In this document: positions 1 through 12,323 of the stretch, in pieces
Numbering within the stretch: position 1 is the stretch's first letter
Layout: every line of letters begins with the position of its first letter
Source of the DNA: Paramacrobiotus metropolitanus
Taxonomy: Eukaryota > Tardigrada > Eutardigrada > Parachela > Macrobiotidae
Length of the DNA: 64,000 nucleotides
Assembly (NCBI RefSeq): GCF_019649055.1
Contig: NW_026570233.1
Span: 186,001-250,000, forward strand
Direction: 5' to 3'
Notes under the pieces: model-generated
Database searches by the model: none
What the model was told of the DNA's origin: nothing
The model's input: the letters and a program-made list of their open reading frames with translations, nothing else
Position numbers and translations under genes: made by a program

Positions 1-131
1 GTTACCTACTACTGAATAATTCAGCGAATCAGTAGACGTTTTACTCGTACCTAGAAACTTAATTTGAATAATATCATAGCCAGCAACAGTCGGTAAGCAT
101 TATTTCCTGAATAGTGTTTAACGTACCGGTG

Positions 132-958
132 CCTTCGGCTTCCGCGGCGTCTTGGGCAATTACATGCCGGGGCTGAGAGCTGCTGAACTCCTTCTGTCCG
201 ACCTTCTTGCCCATTTTTCGTTTCAACCAGATATAAGGATACGCCAACAACGACGAATAGAAACAGGCCAAACCCCAGATCTGAATGAAAAACGCCCAGG
301 TCTTGAAATCCTCCGTGGCAGGATTCATCAGACAGCCATTTCTAGCCATAGCCGTGTGGTAAAAGAACCCATCCATAATCAGTCCCGGGGCGGTCACAAT
401 ATGCGCTACCACGAAGCTAATGCCGCAGATAATGATAGCGTTTTTGACGGTACTATGGCTGCGGTAGGAGATGGGCTGGACGACGGCCCACATGCGGGTG
501 CCGGCAATGAGGACATGGCACTGATACAGTGCCATACTGATGCTCCACATGCCGTACAGATACAAGTAGCACAGACCGCTGCCGACCCACCAGAAACGGT
601 ACAGGGAATTGATGAAATCCAGGATGTTGCAGGTGAGGATGTACAGCAGATTTATCGTCAGCAAGTTCATCTGGTAAATGGTGAAGCTGGTCTTGGTGCG
701 CTTTTTGATCAGAAAGAGAATGGTAACAAACGTGTTGAACAGAAAGCCCAAGATCAAAATGGACAAACTGAAACCAGCTTTGAGATTCCACATCGCCGGA
801 TTGGGCGGACGATAGGGAAAGGTAAAATTACCCTGAACTGTGGAGTTGGCAAAGGTCACATTTGTGATGTTCGTCATGGTAGAGTTTAGCATGGACAATA
901 CCTGGCAAAAAGTGCGTAGGAGAGTGCTGGTTTTGACAGTGACTGGTGCGGATAACAA
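132..958 (-). CDS. Rhodopsin-like GPCR, 5' exon (gene continues off the left edge)
   Basis: The reading frame starts at 958. It has an N-terminal extracellular tail rich in NxS/T glycosylation sites (about residues 24-46), then hydrophobic segments at about 60-82, 92-115, 128-150, 172-195 and 222-243. These fit TM1-TM5 of a family A receptor, with conserved Cys residues near TM3 and in the second outer loop. A splice donor (GTACGT) at about 131 ends the exon in the third inner loop, where a basic KRKMGKK stretch lies; TM6 and TM7 must be left of the window. The frame runs on to 74 without signal. Ligand unknown. Family membership is inferred from the TM layout; there is no clear DRY motif (the TM3 end reads GTRMW), so it is a divergent receptor. 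Confidence 0.65.
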
Positions 959-2087
959 GCTCCTTATGTTTTTATCCCCTTTTTGCCCGGAAGTGCTTCC
1001 AACGAGACAAGACTGTAGTAATTACAGCAAACGAGACACAGGGTCGGCTGTAGCAGCTGCGCAGCCGGCGTTAATAAGCGGGTAATATTAGCTGCTTGTG
1101 ACCGATTGGATGTTGTGTCACGATTAGAACGTCATTTCTTGTACGTAAATTAACGACGTGATCAACTTTCGCTGTAAATCCGGCCAACGGCGGATGTGCA
1201 TAGACAGCGGTGGGCCTTGTGATTCCGATCAAGTGTAGGTAATGAGATTTGTCCAGGACATCAGTTTTCTTTGAATGTGGTCATCCATGCCGGGGTAAAT
1301 TGGATAGAGTACGGTGAAAAATTATGAACTTAAAATCACTATACGGGAAAATATGTAACTGGACTCTGTATTATTTATTCACCGGTTCCGTTCATTAAAT
1401 TTCTTTGTGGTTAGTAGAGATCATTCAGAGACTATGCTCAGCAAAAGCTACCCATCGAATTTTGGTTCGGCATATTACAAAACTAAACCTGAGCCGCATT
1501 GTGCGCTTTCCTGGGCATTTTCCAAATGATCCCGATAAATCTTTAAATGCTTCCGCTGCTGTCACTTATAATAAAAGTTATGTATTGCCAGCTATCGAGA
1601 AAGAAAAAAGTCACACAGAAATATTTCCCGTCGAACTAATTAACTGCATTAAATAAGTAAGCAGAAAGAGCACGGTTTACTCTTTTCTTTGTCAGAAAAT
1701 TCAAAATCGGTTTGATAACCTACAACCATCCACATCCAAAGCCAAAGCTATCCGCGGTTTATCCTTCGAAAATATATGAAAAATAACAAATTAATGTATT
1801 GTAAAACTGTAATCCAAATATTTGCAGCTTTGTTAAGAAAGTGGTGTAATGAAACGTTTATTTGGCGTTATTCGGTATTACCGTATTATTAATGTGTTTC
1901 ACTCTCGCCTGTAGAATTACGAGAAAGAAAGTTTGTAAGTGCGACTTGGTACAGCAAATTACAGATCACCGTAACCCAAAAATTAAATGCCCACCGACTC
2001 TATCTATAGATAGTATCCGCCTATCCGGAATGGATCGACGTGATTGCAAGCCCTAAAACCGGAGGGGCCTTTGTAACGGTTGGGAAA

Positions 2088-2131
2088 ACACAATCATAAT
2101 TATGGGAATGCACAATCATAATTATGGGAAT
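2088..2131. repeat. 22-bp tandem duplication
   Basis: Two adjacent copies of a unit ending AATTATGGGAAT, differing at one position. Probably a replication-slippage duplication. Confidence 0.8.
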
Positions 2132-2695
2132 AAATACAGCACCATGCGATACTAAAAACTCTGAAAGGTGCATATAACAGCGAAAATGTCTCTCAAAAAA
2201 ATTTTAAATTCAACTTTAAGGCTTCCAAAACAATGAATTAATTATTTGATTCTTTTTTTAATTTTTGCACATAAATCATAAACCTGTGTAAAAATTCTAA
2301 ACGTCAAGCCTATGGTTGTTCGTGACCTTGCATTGCTATTAGAAGGTGAAGCAGCCAAAATTATCCGCACTTCTGATTGACGTCACTGATGCGACGATCC
2401 AGTACGTAATCTTGTGTACGAGTTGTGCAGATGTGATTCCTAGAATAAGATGAACTCTCTAAGCGTCGATCTAACGTTTTCACTTTGTGAAGTCCTATTT
2501 TCAAAATCCATACATTATGGGCTACCTTTGACACATCAGTTCATTAACGCCTATGCTCGAGAAACGCCGACAAATGGTTTGGGGCAAATGGCCAGCCTCA
2601 GCTCGGCCGCGAAGTCTCGGGTATCGTCAGAACATGCACGGCCACCGGGAAGGAGTGTATGCGTATGCGTATGCGCGTGTATGCCATCGCAGACA

Positions 2696-2816
2696 CCTGA
2701 TGCGTGGCCAGGTGTCCTCCCTGATTCGTGGCCAGGGAGGTTGGCGACACCTGATACGTGGCCAGGTGACTCCCACCCAGGGAGTTGGGACCACCACCTG
2801 ATTCGTGGCCAAGGGG
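2696..2816. repeat. Minisatellite with CCTGATNCGTGGCCAGG core
   Basis: Four copies of the core begin at 2696, 2720, 2750 and 2797, separated by irregular spacers that also contain inverted pieces of the core. It is open in several frames on both strands because the units lack stops, which explains the overlapping open frames; I do not regard it as coding. Confidence 0.75.
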
Positions 2817-3973
2817 GATGAGACTGCCTTCCGGTGCGGTTCTGCGCGTACCATAGCGAGAGAGCTGCGCGAGTGAGGTCAGGCCTTTAATCAGAATTTG
2901 TACAGTGCTGCAAACAAAGTTGCCAGATAATGAAAAAAAACTTGGAAGACATCAGAAGCAAAGCGACAGGGTGGGATGGCGGGTAAAATGCAATAACACG
3001 GCAAAAACACATTCACTGAACAGCTTCTAACTTCCAGTTCGCGTGCAAACGACAAAATGCCAGACACAGATCGTACCAAACAACCAGTATGCTGTCTAAC
3101 GCAGGTAAATGGAACAGCTCTAACGCTGCATATAGTGGATAAGGCAGGCGTTCCGAGTGCAACAGGTAAACTTCACATTCCAGGCAACCAACGGAAGGCG
3201 ATAGGTGATCCGAACAAAGGCTATTGTTCGTGAGCCCCAGAATGAGAGATCAGCCGTGCCGGCGTTTCTCTCACGTCGTTAAAACAAGTTAGCGACTAAA
3301 CGCTAACTTCAATTAATTCATGGTGTTTGAAGATGTGTATCATATGAGATATTCATCAACACTGCTTCATTATGCAGTTACATACCGCTGAAAAGCACTG
3401 GTGGTGTCAGTTATTCGGTTTTACGCATTCTCTCATTGGTTTCTCAGGATTCCACCCTTCGATGACGGGCCACTGCCATGACCGAATACGTTTCCTGTTC
3501 CGCGCTTGATCACAGTAAACATAACACTGCGGTGCTGTTTTTTTGCAGTCATGTTTTTTGTACGCATACGTACGTATGTACGATACCATTAGTATAATAA
3601 TTATTATGTTGAAAGCAGGCTGGTGAAAGTTAGGGTAGTATAGTGTTATTTCCTACTCTAACAGTCTACTACGTATGTAGTGTGCTTGTACTATAGTACG
3701 ATTACACGACTCTGTATGTTGTAATGTAGCTGACTTGACACTTGACGCTTGACAGTTTTTATTAGCAGAATGTCAGTTCTAATATCTCGTGGCAAACGTT
3801 TCTAAACCGTGGATATCCACAATACTGAATATTTTCTGAACTTTTACAGTGTACACATGTTTGCCAGACAAGTTGACGGATGAAAATAATATCGGTTTTC
3901 TAACACCGATCAATTTATGTTTGCTTTAAGGGGGCATTACAACATAACGAATGCCTTGCTCCAGAACGCCGTA

Positions 3974-6244
3974 ATGAAAATTTATCACTATCTTCTGATA
4001 GTTCTGAACTTCTGGTTAATCGTTAGTAATGTCCGTTACATTCGTCATCCCAGCACTGATTCTTCTAACAAGGCTATTCCTATGTGACTGTAAGGAGTTC
4101 GCAATACACAACAAACTTTTCGATGGTTTCCGGGATCCTAACTATAAACCACACTGTAATATGTCCAGCAAGCGGAATTTTCGAACTAGCAGCAGTGCGA
4201 AAAATACTTGCTTGCGAGTGCTGATGCGCGGGGTAAAATCTGGTACATCGATAAAATCGTTTGATCAAACAGCGGTCTTCATGGCTTCGGTATTATTTCG
4301 TTGTTTTTTTTCAGTCAAAACCTTTTACCTTCACGAATCCGGTACAGGGAGTGGATATCGAAATTCTCAGCGCGGCAGCTGCAAGACTGAACTTTGATTA
4401 TTCCTTGTACTGATATGTACAGATTTTAGGCACTATTATACGTACTGCTTTTGTACTGCAAAATCTCACAATTTTCAGAACACATATATCCGAAGTGGAT
4501 ATTACACAGGCTTCTCAATCGGAGAACAACGCTGATGATCTCATCGCCTTAATCAAGAGCGGCAGCTTTGACCTTGCCATCGGTGGTATCGGTTCGCGGG
4601 ATAACTGGGGCGAACCGGTATCGGTGCTGTATGTACCCTATCTTCTGGATCGCATGGTACTCCTACAAAGGCGCATTCCGTCCGAAGCGAACGTAGGTCA
4701 GTTCAAGATGTCCACGGGCACATTCTCCATAGCCTGTGGAGTTCTGGTTTTCGCCGCTTTGGTGTACTGCGGACTGCGTTCTCTACAACGCTGTCAAAAA
4801 CCTCGTCCGAAGGTTACATTGGCTCTGTCGCTACACGATCTGCTGGACTTCGGCCTATATGAAACAAACGAAAGTAACACGCGATTTTTTATTACTGTAT
4901 TTACTGGAACAAGTGGTTTATTGATCAACTGACAGGTATGCGGCAAGCAGAACGCGACCTTTATTTGACTGGGTCAATGAAATGCTTGTTGGCTGTTCAT
5001 TTATCCGCCGCAGCCGTGATGACTGTGGTGTACTCGGCGGCTATCACAGGGGAATTAAGCGTGAGATACGATCAGCCCACTGTGGAGTCTGTGGAGGATT
5101 TGAACCGTTTTCCCGGGCGGACAATCTTAGTGGCCAGTCGCAGCACCACCTTTGACTGGTTGCAGGTTGGCGGACTTTACTTTTTTCTGTAGACTTTTAT
5201 TGAAAGTATGATTCCCAAAGGCGCTGCCCTTTTTATTTCACGTGGTTGCTCTGCAACTTATCAACACTTCGCATTACTTTATATTTTTTGATGTCGTTTA
5301 TGACCTCGGGTTTTGAGTACTCTGAGTCATGATGTAAAGTTCATACTAGCCTACAAGGAAAATACAGAATAGAATATTATGAAAACAGTTCCTAGCTTTC
5401 TGTCATAATAATGATAATACTGTAGCCGCCCGCACAAGTTGCCCCACAGAGTGAGGTATACGGATATTTGGCCTCACATTGCTCGCTGTTCAGCGCAGTG
5501 TGTGCAGGGAGAAGGCAGCGGCCGGATCTGCCAATGGAGCAACTTGTGCGGGCGGCTACAGTACTGTATTAAGGTGTATGATGTATCGAAATTTCAATCC
5601 CATTTTTGTTGTTAGCTCAAAGCAAGTCAAAATAATACGGCCTACCAAGCGGTCGTAAGCAGGGTGTTGGCCCAGCCATCGGACAAAACTTTTACGCCGC
5701 AGTACGACGCCGTTCGAGCACTGTTGAATGACTCCACGGGAAAATCCGTTTTCATCGGGTACGCGCATCGAATAGTAACCGGCTGGACGTCCATCGCAGA
5801 CTCTCGTACCACTTGCGATTTTTATGTCCCTCACACTGCCGTTGCGAATCACTGGAAGGCACTGGTAGTTTCACTACGATCAACGCAGTTACGCGCCGAA
5901 CTCACCCAAATGTACGCCTATACGTACTTCTGAAAAAGGCATACATTACTGCGCTGGAACTTAACCTAACATCTGAAACTTAATTAGCCAGCTCCTGAAA
6001 TCTGCTTTCTATTTTTTAGAATAGGGGAGATGAGGTCAAGCAATCTAGTGGAATTTTTGTATCATCGATACGTGAAAGATGGAGAACTCTGTCAAAGCCG
6101 AAGTCATGATGGTACAAGTGTCAAGTCTAACCGACTGGGCTTGATGCAAATTCGGTGGTTCTTTTTTACCCTTGCGGGGTTTTTCTTTTGCGCCGATATT
6201 ATTTTTGGTAGAATACACTATTTTTCGTTGTTAATTGTTTATTA
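3974..6244 (+). CDS. Ionotropic (iGluR-like) receptor, multi-exon
   Basis: Exons show the family order. A hydrophobic leader begins at 3974. An exon near 4312-4408 carries the ligand-domain S1 signature (GVDIEIL...ARLNFDY). Exon about 4475-4930 carries the rest of S1 (FDLAIGGIG) and TM1 (about 4705-4780), then a pore-loop-like stretch. Exon about 4936-5165 carries TM3 with a YSAAITGELSV core, the counterpart of the iGluR SYTANLAAFLT motif, then SVEDL of S2. Exon about 5640-5930 continues S2. The exon from about 6020 holds the last membrane segment (FFFTLAGFFFCADIIFG) and the stop at 6244. Likely a chemosensory ligand-gated channel in the plasma membrane. Exact N-terminal exon borders are uncertain. 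A MITE sits in the intron at 5420. SYTANLAAF is degenerate, as is normal for divergent IRs. Confidence 0.72.
5420..5561. mobile_element. MITE, TA-flanked, copy 1
   Basis: A 142-bp element with perfect terminal inverted repeats beginning CTGTAGCCGCCCGCACAAG and extending at least 23 bp. It is flanked by TA on both sides, as expected for a Tc1/mariner-type insertion. No coding capacity. It lies in an intron of the ionotropic receptor. A second copy of the same length is at 26342 in inverted orientation. Confidence 0.9.
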
Positions 6245-6493
6245 ATTATTACCACAATTGATTGTGGAAATATATCTGGACAACTGTGTTAACGTTCGAG
6301 ATATTTCAGCCGTCCATGTAAAGACTAAATGTATTCATGTAGATAATAGAAATGCACAATATACCTGCGTGTGAATCATATCGGGTCGATGATCCCATAA
6401 AATGCGTACCAACTGTCAAACACACCCTTTCGGCTGTCACATTCGGGGAAGTGTTCTTTCTTCCTGCCTTTCAAACAATAGCCGAAAGGAGTA

Positions 6494-8104
6494 ATGTCCT
6501 TGTACGAACGGCATTTAGATATGATGGGCTCTGCAGTACGAGTAATTATAACCAGAAACAAGGCAAAAATGAGTAGAAACGCCGGACAATACATTTTAAA
6601 ACTTATCGACACCCTGCATTTGATACTATGCATCCAACTCGATGCAAAATGCCGCAAGCGTTCATATAATCAGCGTGCTTGTCGTCTCCTGCATATTTTC
6701 ATAATAATCGCCGCTTTTTTCACAACCGGAATCTATTTCATCCGGTTCGTTGTGACAACCGTCGCGGAAACTGACCGGCAGCAAATACTGCTGTCTGACT
6801 TTTTCAGCTATGTCCAGGAGTTTATGCAGCCCGCCCGCGGTGCACTAGTGCTGCTGGCATTTCTCACGCAGCTGCAACCGCTGGCTGAATTGCAGCTAGT
6901 CGCGAAAGATTTACTGGAAAACATGGAGCGATATGGTGTATTTCGGACATCCGTAACAGTGCCACGCATCCGCCTACTGTTGATAAGTGTTATCATGCTT
7001 GTGCTAGTTCACTTTGGATGGGACTTCATAACCTGGGCGGTTAACCATTACTACTCATCGGCGTTCAGTATCTATCGCTTTTTGGAAACCAGTCAAACGC
7101 TTCTTGTCTTCGGTATACGAATCACACGCTGGATGTTCTACATGTTTTGGCTGCTATGTGGAATGATACCGATTGGTTTTTCCGTACTACCGCAGATACT
7201 GTTTTTTGCTTACGGCTGCATATTAAAAGTAAGCATTGACCTTTATGAAGATCGCCTAAAACAGCTCAGTGTGACGCCACCAGTTCTTATCGTCGAGCGT
7301 CAGAAGCTAGAAGAAGTGAAAGAACTGATAATTCTGCGACAAAGCATTCATAAATTTGCCAAACGAATTAGTGAGACATTTAAGTGGATATCTGCGTTCG
7401 CTCTGTATCTAGACGCCGTGACCCTACTGGGATTCATGGCAAGTTCGGAGATCTTGTCGCATCAGCCCGATTATGCGAATCTCGGAGGAGTTTTTATTTA
7501 TGGTTGCTATTTTATCGTGTTCTGCGTTCCTGTACTTGGAATCGACGAACAGGTTGCAGTGACCTTTACACTATTTCAAACCTTTTAATTGTATCTTGTT
7601 TTGCAGAGCTGGCGGATAAATGAATTGTTAACCATCATTACTAATCGTGTTGTCTGCAGCATTGAAATTGAAGAGGTATGGTTTACCGAAAACTCATCAA
7701 GAATTGCGCCATTAGAAACTACCACTTATGCCGAAAATGGCGATGTTTTTGTATCATATTTTTCCTTAATTTTTCATTTGTTGGGTGCATACTTTGAAAC
7801 CTTATTTCTAGCGCCAAAAAATTGTGGATTACCTGCACAACTTGCTACGCAGCGAAAACAACTTGAAGATTGAAGTGGAAGCTGGGGCACAATGCATCTA
7901 AATCGGGCGTTGATCTTCAAGGTTTAGGCTTCGTTAGACCTATACGTGTTCCCTCCTTCGGTTCATTTAATTTGTTGCTGTATTTTGCAGATTTTTGCGC
8001 TTATTGCCACTATCACCATAGTTGCAACGGAACTGTATTCAAGTGACGCGCAGCTTATTCAATCCCTCAACATGAGCCAAATCGTTCACTGTGTGTGTGA
8101 ATAG
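6494..8104 (+). CDS. Gustatory-receptor-like 7TM protein (GR1), with a one-base break
   Basis: Exon 1 (6494 or internal ATG 6569, to 7552) encodes about six membrane segments and a long inner loop with the REKxE-type region (VERQKLEEVKELI). Three small 3' exons follow: 7607-7675 (69 bp), 7812-7921 (110 bp) and 7991-8104 (114 bp, final TM segment IFALIATITIVATEL). Two other genes here (GR2, GR3) have the matching third exon at 111 bp, so this gene lacks one base there, and the frame is lost just before the family's last-exon junction. The donor of exon 1 (GTTGCA) is weak. Product: putative chemoreceptor, plasma membrane. Either a recent pseudogene or a one-base assembly error. Confidence 0.7.
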
Positions 8105-8352
8105 TGTGCTTTTCAGTTAATGCAAACAGAATTTCTATAAAACTGGAAAAAAGTTGTCAGAGATGACAGCTTCGTTGCACTGTATTATTTACGCAGCACT
8201 CAGTCTGCAACAATCAAACCACCACTGCATCCCAAGACCAGCAACAAACTTCCCAAAAGATCTAAAATTTCTCGTTAACCTTTGTTGTTGCAGAAAAATG
8301 TAAAGCTTTTATTTTCGCCACACCGTAAGCTATATGGTGTACAGTCTCTTTA

Positions 8353-9813
8353 TCATCCATAAACTGCGGTGGAATTTCGGATCGGAAAGGTGGCGCAAGG
8401 TTCACATTCCAGGTTTCCAAATAGTTCATTGGCTAACAAGGTGGTCGTTACAATCAGCGCGTATGTCTGAAATTTTGGATGCATACTCGTACGGTTCGGA
8501 GGTTGACTACAAGCTTCGCGCTGGTTTGTAGTAACTTTGAATACTTCACCTTTACAAACAGGGCTCTGTTCAAATGGAAAAGTCCAGCCGGAGCCACTTG
8601 CAGTTTCGAGTTCGTATTCATGAATATTAACGTGTCCAGGGCAGCTTTTATTCTATTTCCCTAGAAAACGTGCGTAATGGTTTAGTAGGGACAGCAGACA
8701 AATTATGTCAAGTATTTCTACCTGTGGTGTTTCGATAAACGGTAACAGCTTCACCGCGAGGTCACTGTACAGCGATCCACCTTCATCATCCTGCTTGACC
8801 AGAATAAAATACTTTTTACATAACGGCTCTGAACAGAATTATACGTTACCCACCAATCTAGCGACTTCAATGAACGGGTACGCGAAGGATACGACGATCG
8901 CGGCATACACGAGAGTAGCCGCAATCATGACCGGTTCCGGATGTTTAGAAAGAATTTTGGCACTGGCTGCATAACTTAACATTAAAATCGTGTCTACACT
9001 GTAGCACATGGCCGTGGCAAAACAGAAGGCATGATTCAGTTGTCGCGCGAGAAAGCCTAATTTTTCACGAAATGCAATCAACGATTTCAGTTTCATTTCC
9101 GCTACTTCGTAGTCTGTCCTAGTATCTGCAGAGGCGCTCTGCACCAGCTGCGATAATTTTTGATAAAAATATTCCGTGCCCTCTTGCAAAACCGAACCAC
9201 CAAAGAAGTACAGGCCTTGCGCCACAACCGATAAGAAAAACGGAATTGTGACACATGCAAACCACATGGCTGCTATTTGATACCGATACAGCTTGATTCC
9301 CAGTCGCAAAAACGTAGGACTAAGAACACCAAAATCTTTGACTGTGTACGATGGTCGCATTCGCGATACAATTTCCCATACAATGAGCGCAATACCGGCT
9401 CCAAAGGTAACAAGTAAAGTCCGTCGGGTAACGATTTTCTTGAGAGCACACTGATCAACTAACCGCTTGCCGTCGTAAAGCGGGAACATTGCGACATCCT
9501 TGACTTTTTCCCGTAGTTTCCAGGTTTCTTTACGTTTGATCATGAAAGCTACAGCCACGAGTGGGCCACGCAGCGAGCTTAACAGATCATCCACCGATGT
9601 GAGGATGTCCATGAGAGTCACTTCATATGTAGCGTTGATATAGCGTGCAACCAGACTCGCGCTGCACAGTGCCGCATTGACGAATCCACCGCAGATGAAA
9701 ATCGCAAGTAGAATACCGTGGCCAATGATTCCGGCACGCGATCGGCTGTGCATTCCCAGGATATTAAGGAGGACAGCGGGGGGAACAATTGCAGTGTTAG
9801 AGTTCTTCTCCAT
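8353..9813 (-). CDS. Gustatory-receptor-like 7TM protein (GR2)
   Basis: Four exons can be read with GT-AG borders: 9813-8850, 8790-8722 (69 bp), 8660-8550 (111 bp) and 8466-8353 (114 bp). Exon 1 starts MEKNSN and encodes six membrane segments. Exon 3 ends with the GR C-terminal signature (LQVAPAGLFHLNRAL). Exon 4 begins TYALIV, the counterpart of the TYxxxxxQ motif in TM7, and stops at 8353. No stop or frameshift, so this is the cleanest member here. It is transcribed convergently towards GR1, the stops being only about 250 bp apart. Function as a chemoreceptor is inferred from the family. Confidence 0.8.
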
Positions 9814-10444
9814 GTTGTCTTGTCAAAGGTTGCAGTTATTATTGATAAAAATTCTTACAGCTCGCAAGATAACGTGGCTGCATTAATGGTGAGGCAGGAA
9901 AAGTAAGTTTCAGGTTTAACGTAATTCAATAAGCTGTTTATTTCGTAGCAGGTGTCGGTTGGAGTTCAAGAGAAATAGGAATATGATACGCTGAACATGG
10001 ACTGCATGTATTGTCGTATGACCTTATTAGGTGACAAAAGCGAGATGCCAATAATACAACGCCGTATGCATAACATATCGACTCGCTTTAACGGCTGCTT
10101 GAATCTCTCGAATTATTTAAATGTGGTTTAAGTGTCGACAAAAGTTAACAGGCACAACCAGTAATCGTTTATGCAGTTGTTGAATCGATTTATGTCTTTG
10201 CAGTTTATTATGCGTCAATGTGGAGATTAAGTAAATTTATTTATCTGGAGTTTTTGTGGAAAACCGTTTGCTGCTAACACTAGTCTTTATTTGGTTTTAA
10301 AATGCAAGGATCAGTTAATTTTCTTTATTATTGCAGTTTCAGTTGTTATAGCAGCCACCTTTAATGAAGCTTTTAAATTAATTTTAATGAATTAAAATAT
10401 TACGATGATACAAGTTTCACCCTTACGCACGGAGTTATGTCGCA
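9814..10444. other. Intergenic, upstream of GR2
   Basis: AT-rich DNA with no supported gene, RNA or repeat. Presumably contains the GR2 promoter. Confidence 0.4.
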
Positions 10445-11770
10445 TAATATGTTAGCGCCAACTAAAGTTTCTGAAATACTTCTGTACACAGACCGCGCCG
10501 CCGTTGGACCTGTTTTCCGTCCGAGGAAGGTGCCCTCGCTGGATCCCTAGCGTGCTATCGGGTGTGTGCGCCGCCGAGGGTAAGGAGCCTGTAGCCGTCC
10601 GAGGAAGGTGCGGCCGCCGTTGATGGGCCTGCTTGCCGTCGGAGGAGGGAGGGCCGCCATTGGTAGGGGCCTTAACTGCCGTCCAAGGAAGGTGAAGCTG
10701 CAACTGGAGGCCTACCTTGCCGTCCGAGGATGCTGCAGCTCTCCCCAGTGGCCTAGCTTCCGACCGAAGTGTGCCCGGCCGTTGAAAGGAAGCTGTCGCT
10801 GCCGGAGGTAGGGCTGCCGTAGTTGGACTCCTGTTTTCCTGTCCGAGGGAGATGCGGGGGTAGCTGAAGGCGTGTTTTGCCGTCAGAGTCAGGTGCAGCC
10901 GTTGTCGGTGGCTTAGCCGACATCGTGTGGGTAGGTGCGAGTCGCGACCGTAGTTGGAGGCCTACCCTGCCGTCTACTGAAGGGCTTGCGTCAAAAAGGG
11001 GTAAAGCTTTCCTTTGTGGCCTGTCTTCCCGTTAGGCACAGCCACAGCAGCTGATGAACCGACCCTCGTCGTTGGACGTGGTCGCTGCTGTAAGATGGGA
11101 AATCTGTGTTTCTTACATAATTCATGACGGCTGTAACTTGTCCGCTGAGTTAGTGGTTGATCTTGTCCGCTTTTCCCTTCGCACTGATGTTTCTCTGTAT
11201 GGCCCCTCAACGTGTAAGTGGCTTTCAAAACTGAGTGCTAGCTGTTCGCTTGGCTCTTCGGATGTAGTGCGGATCCAAATGACGCATAAAGAGCTAATCT
11301 GAAATTCTGTTGAGGATATGGCCGGTTACCGATGATGACAGTCCGACAGAACCTAGATAGCGATAAACGAGGAGCTGAGCTATCGCACAGATAGCAGCTA
11401 GATACAGCCAGGGCCACAGACTCCTGATACAGGCTCATACAGCTAACGCAGATGCGCGGATTATACGGCGCGCGGAACGGCGCAGAATTCCAAGATGCAG
11501 ATCAAGGAAGATGAAAATCTCGGTTCCAAGGGAGAATTAAAGAACAAATCACTCGCGCGCACACGAACAAGAAATGCAAAGAACATTGGCCAGAAATGCA
11601 GAACCCAACGCGGGCACAGAAACAGTGCCGAGAGCAAAAAACAGGCGCGTGAGTGCCGGCGGCTGCTTTGATCTAAGCGGCCACAGCGACTCGCAGCGCC
11701 ACCAACACAGGTAGCTGCCTACACACGGCGAAAAGGGAAACGCGGGAGCACGCATCCTCCAGCTAACATT
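10445..11770. repeat. GC-rich dispersed repeat, copy 1 (minisatellite body plus unique tail)
   Basis: 10480-10980 is a degenerate tandem array of about 40-50-bp units built on GCCGTCCGAGGAAGGTGC with GTTG/GGCCT spacers. 11030-11770 is a non-tandem tail. The same body and tail recur at 60986-64000 in the same order and orientation, so this is a dispersed family and not a chance GC island. No transposase, terminal inverted repeat or target duplication was found. The tail ends next to the LRR fragment at 11792. Open frames across the array are by-products of stop-poor units. Confidence 0.8.
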
Positions 11771-11791
11771 AACATCAATTAACGTTGTTAA

Positions 11792-12121
11792 TTGTCATTT
11801 AAACCGGCGCTCTTTCCTGCTAAGGAGGAGGCCAAAGACATAGATAGAGTGCGCTACTTGCACTGCGACTGCTCGCTAGCGTGGCTAAGAAATTTTATGA
11901 ACCGGAAGCCTTTCCTGATGGAGGTAAAACAAGCCGGTCAGGTGGCCGTTATCGGCAGCTATCTGACACCGGAAGTAACGCAACCCCGGTACCGTGATGA
12001 AGAGAAACCAATCGGAGATTTCCTGACGGTGGACTGTGCCAAGGAAGTGACCTATGACAATCTGGTGAAAAACGGAAGACAATTTTCCATCAACACAAAC
12101 TGTTTGGATACGCACTGCTGA
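11792..12121 (+). pseudogene. LRR C-terminal cap (LRRCT) exon fragment
   Basis: The frame contains HCDCSLAWLRNF, the start of the cysteine-capped C-terminal domain of extracellular leucine-rich-repeat proteins, and later matching cysteines (VDC, NTNC, THC). The stop is at 12121. No leucine-rich repeats lie upstream: the GC-rich repeat occupies that position. It could be the last exon of a gene whose body was lost or lies far away. A possible acceptor (TGCTAAG) precedes GAGGAGG near 11824, so the displayed start need not be real. Confidence 0.5.
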
Positions 12122-12323
12122 TCCTGAGAACGGTCATGAAGGGCGCTTTATGTTAGAGTGTGTTCTCCATGCTGTTCCAGCCTGCTAGTTTACCGAAACT
12201 TCCCTTTATTGAGAAATTTATTTTTCATTTAAGCAGTTCGGCATAATAAAAACAAACAATTAACCCATAAAACAGGATGATAGATGTCCTCATTAGTAAC
12301 AGTTTCTACGTTATCCAACAGGT

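Larger units (their letters stand above)
959..3973. other. Intergenic region, no supported gene
   Basis: About 3 kb between the GPCR start and the ionotropic receptor. The short open frames here (for example 1405-1656 and 1862-2056) have no recognisable domain, no splice context and no relative elsewhere in the window. It holds a 22-bp direct repeat near 2088 and a small minisatellite near 2696. Promoters of the two flanking genes presumably lie here. Confidence 0.5.

Noticed and set aside
152-889. 245-residue open frame on the plus strand
   Set aside because: Exact antisense of the GPCR exon; composition (many Q, D, H) is that of a complementary-strand shadow.
2627-2854. Possible CRISPR-like or regulatory repeat array at the minisatellite
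   Set aside because: Units are few, imperfect and irregularly spaced, and the DNA is from an animal; a simple minisatellite explains it.
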